A stretch of 16,752 nt of DNA from Acidobacteriota bacterium (GTDB lineage Bacteria; Acidobacteriota; Terriglobia; Terriglobales; Acidobacteriaceae). Positions 6,804-13,950 of the stretch are shown one piece after another (the first letter of the stretch is position 1; every line of letters starts with the position of its first letter). The stretch covers positions 1-16,752 of the forward strand of contig JAJXXG010000725.1 of the NCBI GenBank assembly GCA_021781255.1, given 5' to 3'. The position numbers and the translations under genes were made by a program. The notes beneath the pieces are model-generated. The model searched no databases and was not told the origin of the DNA. It worked only from the letters and a program-made list of their open reading frames with translations.

Positions 6804-8879
6804 ATGGCAAACGTCGTCAATCCCGAAACCGAGAGCATAACCCTGAACACTACATTGGAAACCCCAACGCTAGACCCTGCGACGGAGCTGGAACATCTTG
6901 CAAGAATTGACCAGCCGTTGCGTGAATCCACGTCCAACCCTGAGGCCGAAGCAATTGTCGAAGCATCCCCACTGGACGCAGATGCCCTAACCGTGCCTGT
7001 TGTTGAGGCCGCTGAAGAGGAACTGTCCGCAACGCCGGAAATCGCAGCCGCGCCTGAGGTTGAGTTGGCGCCTCCTGCCGCTGCAACGCCGCCCGTCGAA
7101 GTGGAGCCCGCGCCTGCGATTGAGGCAGAAGCGCCGGCAGCCATTGCGGAGCCCGCGCCAGAAGCTCATGCTGCGACCGAGCCAAACGAGGATTTTTCCG
7201 CGGCTCTGGCTGCTTTTGAGCGCGAGCAGGCCGCTGAAGCGGCCGCCGTCGAGGTGTACGGAGACAAGATCATCTCCGGCAAGGTTGCGAAGCAGACCGA
7301 TAAGTATCTGGTCGTGGATGTGGGCCTCAAGTCCGAGGGCCTGGTGCCTCTGGAGCAAGTGACCGACCATACCGGAGCGGTCAAGTTCCAGCCCGGCGAC
7401 CTGATTGACGTGGTCATCGAGCGCGAGGAGCCCGAGGGCGGCTACCTGGTGAACTATGAGCGCGCGCAGCGTTTGCGCGTGTGGGACGTGATCGAGAAGG
7501 CCGCCAGCGAAAAGACTCCCGTAACGGGGACCGTGGTGAGCCGCGTCAAGGGCGGACTCACCGTCGACATCGGCATGAAGGCTTTCTTGCCCGGCTCGCA
7601 GCTTGAGATCCGGCCGGTGCGCAATCTTGACGGCTACCTGGGCCAGCAGATCCAGGTCAGGGTCATCAAGCTCAACAAGAAGCGCGGCAACGTCGTGGTC
7701 AGCCGCAAGGAACTGCTGGAAGAAGAGCAGAACTCCAAACGCTCGGCCACAATGGAGCATCTTGAGGAGGGTTCCATCCTCACCGGAACCGTCAAGAACC
7801 TCACCGATTACGGCGCGTTTGTCGATCTCGGCGGCATCGACGGCCTGCTCCACATTACCGACATGAGCTGGGGACGCCTTACCCATCCCCGCGACCTGGT
7901 GAACGTGGCCGACGAGATCCAGGTGAAAGTACTCAAGTTCGACAAGGAAAAGCAGCGGGTTTCGCTGGGCTTTAAGCAGTTGACGCCCGACCCGTGGCTC
8001 GACGCCACCGAGCGCTACCCCGTGGGAGCCAAGGTGCATGGGCGCGTGCTTTCCGTTACCGACTACGGCGCGTTCGTTGAGCTGGAGCAAGGCATCGAGG
8101 GCCTGGTTCACCTTTCTGAGATGACCTGGTCCAAGCGCCTCAAGCATCCTTCGAAGCTGATCAAGCCCGGCGACCAGGTAGACACCGTGATCCTCAGTGT
8201 GAATCCCGCCGACCGCCGTATTTCTCTCGGCATGAAACAGCTCCTGGAGAATCCGTGGGAGAACCTGACCGACAAGTATCCCACCGGCGCCATCGTCGAG
8301 GGCCGCGTGCGCAACCTTACCGACTTCGGCGCCTTCGTCGAAATCGAGGATGGCATCGACGGACTGGTTCACGTCTCCAACCTGAGCTGGACCAAGCGCG
8401 TCAAGCATCCCTCTGAAATCGTGAAGAAGGGCGAGAAGGTGAAGGCCGTGGTCCTGGGCGTCGAGCCGCAGAACCGCCGCCTCTCGCTGGGCATCAAGCA
8501 GTTGCAGCCCGATGTGTGGGAAAGCTTCTTTGCTACTCACCGGGTGGGCGACGTGGTGCACGGCAAAATTCTGCGCACGGCGCAGTTCGGCGCGTTCGTC
8601 GAAATCGCTGAGGGCGTGGAGGGTCTGTGCCACGTCTCCGAGGCCGGCGACCCGCAGGACGGCCACTCCAAGCTCGAACTGGGCCTGGAGCACGACTTCA
8701 AGATCATCAAAATCAACGTGGAAGAAAAGAAGGTTGGCCTGAGCCTGCGCGCATCGTCGGGCCACGAGGCCAGCCGTGCCACGGTCGAACACTACAAGGA
8801 GAGCGCCCACAAGGCGCCCGTCTCCAGCTCCACCACCACGCTGGGCGACCTGGTCAACTGGCGCAAGGGCGAGCGGTAA
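6804..8879 (+). CDS. rpsA: 30S ribosomal protein S1 with long acidic N-terminal extension
   Basis: S1 binds mRNA on the 30S subunit and helps start translation. The 691-residue protein has six S1 domains at about residues 153-220, 238-302, 322-392, 407-478, 494-565 and 581-650. Domains 3-5 are the most regular, each with a YGAFV or FGAFV core and xGLxH(I/L/V)SxM-like ends. Residues 1-150 are an Ala/Glu/Pro-rich acidic extension without S1 likeness; many S1 proteins (E. coli about 557 residues) lack it. GGAG (6791-6794) precedes the ATG by nine bases. It is transcribed alone: predicted promoter upstream, heptamer array and hairpin terminator downstream. Confidence 0.97.
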   Translation: MANVVNPETESITLNTTLETPTLDPATELEHLARIDQPLRESTSNPEAEAIVEASPLDADALTVPVVEAAEEELSATPEIAAAPEVELAPPAAATPPVEVEPAPAIEAEAPAAIAEPAPEAHAATEPNEDFSAALAAFEREQAAEAAAVEVYGDKIISGKVAKQTDKYLVVDVGLKSEGLVPLEQVTDHTGAVKFQPGDLIDVVIEREEPEGGYLVNYERAQRLRVWDVIEKAASEKTPVTGTVVSRVKGGLTVDIGMKAFLPGSQLEIRPVRNLDGYLGQQIQVRVIKLNKKRGNVVVSRKELLEEEQNSKRSATMEHLEEGSILTGTVKNLTDYGAFVDLGGIDGLLHITDMSWGRLTHPRDLVNVADEIQVKVLKFDKEKQRVSLGFKQLTPDPWLDATERYPVGAKVHGRVLSVTDYGAFVELEQGIEGLVHLSEMTWSKRLKHPSKLIKPGDQVDTVILSVNPADRRISLGMKQLLENPWENLTDKYPTGAIVEGRVRNLTDFGAFVEIEDGIDGLVHVSNLSWTKRVKHPSEIVKKGEKVKAVVLGVEPQNRRLSLGIKQLQPDVWESFFATHRVGDVVHGKILRTAQFGAFVEIAEGVEGLCHVSEAGDPQDGHSKLELGLEHDFKIIKINVEEKKVGLSLRASSGHEASRATVEHYKESAHKAPVSSSTTTLGDLVNWRKGER

Positions 8880-8882
8880 AAA

Positions 8883-8917
8883 CAGTGATCGGTTGTCAGT
8901 GATCAGTCGTCAGTTAC
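8883..8917. repeat. Degenerate 5 x 7-bp tandem repeat after the rpsA stop
   Basis: Five in-phase heptamers read CAGTGAT, CGGTTGT, CAGTGAT, CAGTCGT and CAGTTAC. The consensus is CAGTnnT. The array begins three bases after the TAA stop and ends three bases before the terminator stem. Period and position match the perfect array behind ahcY. Confidence 0.8.
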
Positions 8918-8919
8918 GC

Positions 8920-8954
8920 ACAACGGCCATCTGCAAGGGTGGCCGTTGTATTTT
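8920..8954 (+). terminator. Rho-independent-type terminator of rpsA
   Basis: A perfect 10-bp stem, ACAACGGCCA (8920-8929) with TGGCCGTTGT (8940-8949), has a ten-base loop and is followed by ATTTT. The T-tract is short but the stem is strong, and it lies 40 bases after the rpsA stop. Confidence 0.75.
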
Positions 8955-8971
8955 GGATTGGCCGAAAGCCT

Positions 8972-9841
8972 TTATTCCTTCTCGGGCGCTTGAATCACAA
9001 TCAGAGGATCGGGCCGCGGAGGAACGTCCGGACGCGTTGCGTCCAGGATCCGGTAATCCGGCGGCGGGCGGAAGAGCACTGGGTCAGGTTCAGCCTGATC
9101 AATGTCGATGAGTTCAATATCCATCTTCCCCAGCTCGGGGTCATCCGTACGATGCCGAACCTCTTCCAACAGATCCACTGACTCCCAGAACTCGTCGACG
9201 ACGGTCTCCGGACGATTTGACTTGTTGTTCATCATGCCTGGCTGCACGATGCTGATGAGACGCTCCCCTTCCGACCACACACCGTTGATCATTTTCGGCT
9301 TCAGAATCTCCTGGTGATAACCTGGGCCCTCGGGTTGAGCAAAGTGAGCTATCAAAGGCGGTTCCAGGTTCCCGCCCGGCAGGAGATTGCGATTAATCTC
9401 TGGCTCAATAAAGTCCTGGCTGGCCTTGTAGCGAAACATGATCGCGGTGTGATCCGCCCCTTCGCCCTCAGTCCAGCTCCACTCCGTATGGATCACCGTA
9501 TCGATGACGCTCACATGGTGGCGTTTCTCCTGCTCCGGAAAGAAGTCCGGCTCTTCAATGCGCCACCTTCCATGCGAGTCGCGCCATTCCCAGGAAGTCT
9601 TGGTTGCCTTGAAGACGGTTCCATCTTCCAGCCGCTTCTCGCACGTAGACACCCGTTTGCCGGAGTAGGCCCTGTCCAGCAATACGATGTGGACCTGGTG
9701 CATCTTTCCATCGGGAATGCATGGCGCAGGCTTGGGAAGCTCGGTCTCGTCCTGCGCTGTGGACTCGGAGTCCGATTGCGCAGATGCCACGCAGGAAGCC
9801 AGCGCGAGTCCAATGCACAAGGTGATGCGGAGAGAAAACAT
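8972..9841 (-). CDS. Exported protein or lipoprotein, function unknown
   Basis: This 289-residue protein was not recognised. Its N-terminus (MFSLRITLCIGLALASC) fits a lipoprotein signal, with L14-A15-S16-C17 as the lipobox. Cleavage by ordinary signal peptidase after residue 21 (VASA-Q) is the other option. The mature part is acidic, with Ser/Glu/Asp at its start and no membrane segment. It ends with a proline-rich tail (LFRPPPDYRI, PDVPPRPDP). The stretch DPELGKMDIELIDIDQAEPD resembles secreted proteins I associate with Acidobacteriota. ATG 9841 was chosen over the in-frame GTG at 9856 because AAGGAG lies six bases before it. It converges with rpsA; the MFS gene is 107 bases upstream on the same strand. 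Confidence 0.65.
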   Translation of the reverse strand: MFSLRITLCIGLALASCVASAQSDSESTAQDETELPKPAPCIPDGKMHQVHIVLLDRAYSGKRVSTCEKRLEDGTVFKATKTSWEWRDSHGRWRIEEPDFFPEQEKRHHVSVIDTVIHTEWSWTEGEGADHTAIMFRYKASQDFIEPEINRNLLPGGNLEPPLIAHFAQPEGPGYHQEILKPKMINGVWSEGERLISIVQPGMMNNKSNRPETVVDEFWESVDLLEEVRHRTDDPELGKMDIELIDIDQAEPDPVLFRPPPDYRILDATRPDVPPRPDPLIVIQAPEKE

Positions 9842-9873
9842 GGAACACTCCTTCACCCTCAGCCGTTCAGAAC

Positions 9874-9879
9874 ATTATG
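9874..9879 (-). promoter_or_regulatory. Possible -10 box for the exported-protein gene
   Basis: CATAAT on the minus strand lies 32 bases before the ATG and suggests a separate promoter in the 107-bp gap after the MFS gene. No good -35 is seen. Confidence 0.3.
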
Positions 9880-9948
9880 CACGAATTGCCTGAGTCCCTG
9901 ATAAACGGGCATCGAACGCCCCACGGTGAGGAGTTCCATTGTTATGTT

Positions 9949-11175
9949 TCAGGGATTCGTCGATTCGCGGGCGACCCTCGCCCGCCCAGCAAGTACCACA
10001 CAAATGCCCAGCGCGGCGAGCACGCTGATGAGGCCGAAGAGAAAGACGCTCGAGTAGCCGAATAAGCCGATAATGGCGCCGGCTATGGGGCCGACAAGAA
10101 AGAACGACACATCGGAAAAGGCAGTGTAAACGCCCAGCGCGGTGCCGCGATTGAATTCGGGAACCCGCTTGACCGCCTCGACGCCAATGGCGGGAAACAC
10201 GAGCGAAAAGCCCATGCCGCTTATCGTCGCGCCAGCCATGGCCATCCACGGAGCGACCGCCAGCCACAGCATCAGCATCCCTACCGATACAACGGAAAGC
10301 GAGATGATCGCCATCGGAAATCCGCCGTAACGGCTGATAGTGCGCAGGAAGAGCACGCGCACTGCGATAAGCCCAATCCCATAGGCTGTGAGGCAAAGAG
10401 CTGCCCCGTTCCAGTGGCGGCTGGCATAAAACAGCGTGACGAACGTGGCCAGTACGCTGTAACTGACGCCGCCGAGGGCCAGGCCCATGCCGTGCGGCGC
10501 CACGCGTCCCAGCACATGGGCAAAGGGGAGGTGTTTACCGGGCACGACTGGAACGGGGCTCTTGCGCCAGGCCATGGCAAAGCTGACGGCGCCGATGAGG
10601 ATGGTGACGGTGCCGATGGACACAAAGCCCCATTGCTGGTCGAGAAAGACACCCAGGGGCGCGCCCAGCGCCATGCCGCCGTAGGTGCTGATGCCGTTGA
10701 AGCCGATGACTTTGGCAGTATGTTCAGGGCCGGCGCTGGTGATTCCCCAGATCGTGGAGCCGGTAGAGCCCAGGCTCTCGCCCACACCCAAAACCAGGCG
10801 GCTGGCAATGAGAACGGCGAAGCTGAGCCAGTGGACGCTGGTGAACGCCGCGGCGCCCGCAAGCAACGCACCACTCGCGGTGCAGAGGGCCATGCCCCAC
10901 AGCACAGAAACCTTGGCGCCGATGTGATCGGAGATGCGGCCAGCCCAGGGTCGGCTAAACAGCGTGGCGATGTATTGGATGCTTATGACCAAGCCGGCCA
11001 GGACCACGCTCAAGCCCATGCGCAGATGCACAACCGGCGGCAGAACGGCGAGCGGCAGGCCAACGGAAACGTAGCAAATGAAGCTAAAGTAAACGTAACC
11101 AATGATATGCCACGTTTGACCCTTAGCGGCAGGCCGAGGCGGAACCGGAATGTCGGCGCTCGCAAATAATGACAT
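9949..11175 (-). CDS. MFS transporter, YhhS-like
   Basis: A 408-residue, about 12-span major facilitator carrier of the inner membrane, probably a proton-linked exporter of small molecules; the substrate is unknown. The N-terminal half closely follows E. coli YhhS: VGLPLAVLPPVVH, AGLVISIQYIATLFSRPWAG, then RISDHIGAKV in the motif-A loop, and RLVLGVGESLGSTGSTIWG, FNGISTYGGMALGAPLGV. The ATG at 11175 was chosen because the protein begins a usual short cytoplasmic tail there (MSLFASADIPVPPRPAAKG). The open frame extends much further upstream but runs antisense to mtaB and has no transporter likeness. A TATACT (minus, 11214-11219) could be its -10. It is divergent from mtaB. Confidence 0.85.
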   Translation of the reverse strand: MSLFASADIPVPPRPAAKGQTWHIIGYVYFSFICYVSVGLPLAVLPPVVHLRMGLSVVLAGLVISIQYIATLFSRPWAGRISDHIGAKVSVLWGMALCTASGALLAGAAAFTSVHWLSFAVLIASRLVLGVGESLGSTGSTIWGITSAGPEHTAKVIGFNGISTYGGMALGAPLGVFLDQQWGFVSIGTVTILIGAVSFAMAWRKSPVPVVPGKHLPFAHVLGRVAPHGMGLALGGVSYSVLATFVTLFYASRHWNGAALCLTAYGIGLIAVRVLFLRTISRYGGFPMAIISLSVVSVGMLMLWLAVAPWMAMAGATISGMGFSLVFPAIGVEAVKRVPEFNRGTALGVYTAFSDVSFFLVGPIAGAIIGLFGYSSVFLFGLISVLAALGICVVLAGRARVARESTNP

Positions 11176-11316
11176 GGTGAAGAGTGGATCTACGGATGGC
11201 AACCACCACCTGCAGTATATCGAAGACTGTGTTTGAGCATGTCCAGAGCCGGTTTGGCGGCTGCGGCATATGGATGCGAATCCGCTGCAAAGCCGTGCGG
11301 CTCTACACTGGAAGAG

Positions 11317-12726
11317 ATGCCGGGCTTTCACATCGAGCACTTCGGTTGCAGGGCGGCGCGCGCCGACGGCGAGGCCGTCAGCGGCCGGCTGCGCGCGGCT
11401 GGCATGGCCGAGGGTGAGCCCGCGGCGGCCGATGTGGTGGTGGTGAACACGTGCAGTGTAACCGCCGAGGCTGATCGCGCCGCGCGCGCCTTTATCCGCC
11501 GAGCGCACCGCGTGAATCCTCAGGCAAAGATCGTTGTCACCGGCTGTTACGCGCAGCGTGCACCGCACGAGTTGGCGGGCATTGACGGCGTGTCGGCCGT
11601 TGTCGGCAACAGCCATAAGGCGCTCGCGCCCGAAATCATCTTCGGCCTCGCCCACGGAGAACCTGCAAATGGAACCTTGCCGCCGGCGCTGGTCCCGGTC
11701 GAATCGCTCCTGAACGGGAGCGCGCCAACTGCTGCGCCGGTGTGGGTCGACGACCGCTTCGCGCACTCTTTTCTTGATGAGACATATTTGCATGAGGCGC
11801 AGCTTGCGCCCGGCGCTCAAACCCGGCCCAACCTGAAGATCCAGGAGGGATGCGGTAACCGATGCACGTTTTGCGTCATCCCCCAGACCCGGGGCTCCTC
11901 CAAAAGTCTGCCCCGCGCAGCGGTGATGAGGCAGGTGGAGGGTTTTGCGGCCGCCGGAGGCAAGGAACTGGTGCTCTCAGGCATCAACCTCGGCCGCTGG
12001 GGATCTTCTTCTGGTTCTGTGCGAGAGACGTTGGCGGGGTTGGTCCGCGCGATTCTGGAGCGCACGCCGCTGCCTCGGCTGCGCCTGAGCTCCATTGAGC
12101 CTATGGACTGGGACGATGATTTGATCGGCCTGATGCGCGACTTTGGCGGGAGCCGTCTTGCGCGCCACGCGCATCTGCCGCTGCAGTCCGGTTCCGACGC
12201 CGTGTTGCGCCGCATGCATCGGCGTTACCGGCCCTGGCACTACGCTGAGAAGGTTGCCGCATTGATCCGCGCCGCCGGGCCCGAACTCACGCTCGGCGCC
12301 GACGTGATGGTTGGCTTCCCCGGCGAAACGGACCGTGAGTTCGAAGAAACCCTCGCCTTCATTCGCACGCTGCCCTTCGGCTATCTTCACCTGTTTCCTT
12401 TTTCTCCGCGGCCGGGAACGCGCGCCTGGGCTCTCCACGCGGAATCTCCGGTTTCGCAGGCCGCCGTTGACGAGCGCCTGTCCGCGCTTCGCGCACTGGC
12501 TGCCGAAAAAACCCACACCCACCGCAGCCGCTTCATCGGCAGCGAGATCTCCGCTATCACGCTGCACACGCCGGCGGCACTCTCCGAGCAGGGCCGCACC
12601 GCTGTGCTCACCGAAAACTTTCTTCCCGCGGAGCTCGATGGGCGTTTGCCAGCCAACCGGTTGTTGCGCGTGCGAGTGACGGATCTGACCGCCGAGGGGG
12701 CGCTGGAAGGCTACCCGCAGCTCTAA
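11317..12726 (+). CDS. mtaB: tRNA (N6-threonylcarbamoyladenosine(37)-C2)-methylthiotransferase MtaB
   Basis: Radical-SAM enzyme that adds a methylthio group to t6A at position 37 of tRNAs reading ANN codons, giving ms2t6A. Domains: N-terminal methylthiotransferase domain with cluster ligands C11 (HFGCRAARADGE), C46 (NTCSVT) and C77 (VTGCYAQ); radical-SAM core with C179xxxC183xxC186 (EGCGNRCTFCVIPQTRG); and a C-terminal TRAM-like region from about residue 402. Later core motifs HLPLQSGSD (286-294) and GADVMVGFPGETD (327-339) are intact. I place the start at ATG 11317 (469 residues, normal for MtaB), with GGAAGAG just before it. The frame is open to 11233, but those 28 extra residues lack family likeness. 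infC follows 111 bases later with its own promoter. Confidence 0.9.
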   Translation: MPGFHIEHFGCRAARADGEAVSGRLRAAGMAEGEPAAADVVVVNTCSVTAEADRAARAFIRRAHRVNPQAKIVVTGCYAQRAPHELAGIDGVSAVVGNSHKALAPEIIFGLAHGEPANGTLPPALVPVESLLNGSAPTAAPVWVDDRFAHSFLDETYLHEAQLAPGAQTRPNLKIQEGCGNRCTFCVIPQTRGSSKSLPRAAVMRQVEGFAAAGGKELVLSGINLGRWGSSSGSVRETLAGLVRAILERTPLPRLRLSSIEPMDWDDDLIGLMRDFGGSRLARHAHLPLQSGSDAVLRRMHRRYRPWHYAEKVAALIRAAGPELTLGADVMVGFPGETDREFEETLAFIRTLPFGYLHLFPFSPRPGTRAWALHAESPVSQAAVDERLSALRALAAEKTHTHRSRFIGSEISAITLHTPAALSEQGRTAVLTENFLPAELDGRLPANRLLRVRVTDLTAEGALEGYPQL

Positions 12727-12753
12727 ACCCTTTGTTCGCCAGAGCCAAGCCAA

Positions 12754-12762
12754 TGCTATACT
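12754..12762 (+). promoter_or_regulatory. Extended -10 promoter of infC
   Basis: TG-C-TATACT is an extended -10 element, so a weak -35 is acceptable. Transcription would start near 12769. That is only six bases before the GTG at 12775 but about 69 bases before the AUC at 12838, which favours the latter as the real start. Confidence 0.6.
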
Positions 12763-12826
12763 CAGTTTGCGCCTGTGCGTCCGAAGCCTGTGGGCACTCT
12801 GCCCCGGCTCGCCCAGCACGCGTTGT

Positions 12827-12833
12827 GGAGGAG
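12827..12833 (+). promoter_or_regulatory. Strong ribosome binding site that fixes the infC start at ATC
   Basis: GGAGGAG is the best Shine-Dalgarno match near infC and lies four bases before ATC 12838 (six bases if only GGAGG is counted). No ATG or GTG lies at a proper distance from it. Confidence 0.75.
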
Positions 12834-12837
12834 CACC

Positions 12838-13413
12838 ATCGCATTCGATAAACGTTCGGCCAAGTCCTTTATCCGCATTAACGACCGGATTCGCGCGCGC
12901 GAAATCCGCGTCATCGACGAAAACGGCGAACAACTTGGAATTCTTCCGCCCTTTGAGGCGCTGAAGATCGCACGCGAGCGCGGTCTGGATCTGGTCGAGG
13001 TCTCGCCCAACGCCGTCCCCCCAGTGTGCCGCATCCAGGACTACGGCCGTTTTCTCTACGAAAAGGAAAAGAGCGAGCGCGCCGCGCGCAAGAAGCAGAA
13101 AGTCATCACCATTAAGGAAGTCAAGTTCAGCGTCACCGTGGATGAGCACGACTACCAGACCAAGAAGAACCAAGCCGTCCGCTTTTTATCCGAGGGCGAC
13201 AAGGTGAAGGCGAGCCTCCGCTTCCGCGGCCGCCAGATGACGCACCGCGAGCTGGGCTACAAAATCATCAACCGCCTCATTCAGGACATCGGCGACGCCG
13301 GCATTGTCGAGTTCATGCCGCGCATGGAAGGGACGGTTCTGCACGCCATCCTGGCGCCGGCCAAAAAGCAGGACGCACCCAAACCCAAGCCCGCCCCGGT
13401 CGCGCAAGCGTAG
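12838..13413 (+). CDS. infC: Translation initiation factor IF-3, predicted AUC start
   Basis: IF-3 binds the 30S subunit, checks the start codon and initiator tRNA, and keeps subunits apart. From ATC 12838 the protein is 191 residues: N-domain (about 12-80, with FIRINDRIRAREIRVID and LDLVEVSPNAVPPVCRIQDYG), a Lys/Arg-rich linker (about 74-92), C-domain (about 93-175, with VDEHDYQTKK, VKASLRFRGRQMTHRELG) and a Pro/Lys/Ala tail. AUC was chosen because GGAGGAG sits just before it, because the IF-3 N-terminus begins there, and because rare AUU/AUC/AUA starts are a known feature of infC that lets IF-3 repress its own mRNA. A longer frame from GTG 12775 would add 21 unrelated residues. rpmI and rplT do not follow. 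Confidence 0.95.
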   Translation: MAFDKRSAKSFIRINDRIRAREIRVIDENGEQLGILPPFEALKIARERGLDLVEVSPNAVPPVCRIQDYGRFLYEKEKSERAARKKQKVITIKEVKFSVTVDEHDYQTKKNQAVRFLSEGDKVKASLRFRGRQMTHRELGYKIINRLIQDIGDAGIVEFMPRMEGTVLHAILAPAKKQDAPKPKPAPVAQA

Positions 13414-13437
13414 ATTGCGCAGAACCAGAATTCAGGT

Positions 13438-13486
13438 ACCTTTGCAAGAGGTCTGCAAGGTGGCTTTTTCTTTTAGAAAAAGCCAC
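13438..13486 (+). terminator. Hairpin pair after infC, possible transcription end
   Basis: A perfect 11-bp stem, GTGGCTTTTTC (13460-13470) with GAAAAAGCCAC (13476-13486), has the loop TTTTA. It overlaps a weaker upstream hairpin (ACCTTTGCA at 13438-13446 with TGCAAGGT at 13454-13461). The T-run is in the rising arm, and no T-tract follows the stem on either strand. It is therefore not a textbook terminator, though its place between converging genes fits one. Confidence 0.45.
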
Positions 13487-13600
13487 TTAGAAGACGTGCG
13501 GCTGGGTACAGCTTTTCCGGTTCTGTTATAAAGGCAGCTTTCGCCAGGCATGCGCTCAAGAGTCCGCCCCGGCGCTGCACAATGCTGAATTGGAATGCCC

Positions 13601-13840
13601 TTAAAGCTTAGCGTGTGTTCCGTCGCACATGGGCGGATTGGCCGTGTGCTTGCACCCGCAAAAATAGACGGTCTTCGACTCGGTAGCCTCATATTTCACC
13701 GGCGAAAATCCGCTTCCCTTGTGGCTGCCGTCGCAGAATGGCTGGTTCGCGCTCTTTCCGCAGGCGCACCAAAAGTAAGTCTTGGTGGCCTCCACGTCGA
13801 CAGGATAAGGTCCCTTCTGGGCGATGGTGGGTTCAGGCAT
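13601..13840 (-). CDS. Tandem CDGSH iron-sulfur domain protein
   Basis: A 79-residue protein that should bind two [2Fe-2S] clusters, each through three cysteines and one histidine. Domain 1 has C25, C27, C36 and H40 in CACGKSANQPFCDGSH (25-40). Domain 2 has C61, C63, C72 and H76 in CGCKHTANPPMCDGTH (61-76). Both fit C-x-C-x2-(S/T)-x3-P-x-C-D-G-(S/T)-H. Such proteins are thought to carry electrons or clusters; the partner here is unknown. The start at 13840 has AAAGGAG nine bases upstream, and the upstream open frame has no likeness. It lies 215 bases downstream of the amidohydrolase gene on the same strand and has a possible promoter of its own. Confidence 0.92.
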   Translation of the reverse strand: MPEPTIAQKGPYPVDVEATKTYFWCACGKSANQPFCDGSHKGSGFSPVKYEATESKTVYFCGCKHTANPPMCDGTHAKL

Positions 13841-13861
13841 GGTAGCTGACTCCTTTCTAGG

Positions 13862-13867
13862 AATATA
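13862..13867 (-). promoter_or_regulatory. Possible -10 box of the CDGSH gene
   Basis: TATATT on the minus strand lies 22 bases before the start codon; TTATTG 17 bases upstream of it is a poor -35. Confidence 0.35.
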
Positions 13868-13950
13868 ACCGCCTGCGGTGCCGGCAATAAACCCTTCCCC
13901 GGCGCTGCGAAAGTTAATAACAGACTCTGGCGCGGCCTTCGGCGGATGGG

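Noticed and set aside
6987..8810. 607-codon minus-strand open frame inside rpsA
   Set aside because: It is antisense to a certain S1 gene. Its repeating pattern merely mirrors the S1 repeats, and it has no ribosome site or domain.
9907..9921. GGGC/GCCC hairpin after the MFS gene
   Set aside because: With only four clean pairs and a weak T-stretch, it is too little to call a terminator.
12775..12837. GTG start for infC giving a 212-residue protein
   Set aside because: It has no ribosome site, it lies about six bases from the predicted transcription start, and the added residues do not resemble IF-3.
11977..13173. 398-codon minus-strand open frame across mtaB and infC
   Set aside because: It overlaps two well-supported genes and shows the Arg/Gly/His-rich look of antisense frames in GC-rich DNA.
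13524..13532. Extended -10 (TG-T-TATAAA) on the plus strand after infC
   Set aside because: There is no -35 and no gene downstream on this strand; it would only drive RNA antisense to the CDGSH gene. It is kept as a bare possibility for an antisense RNA.
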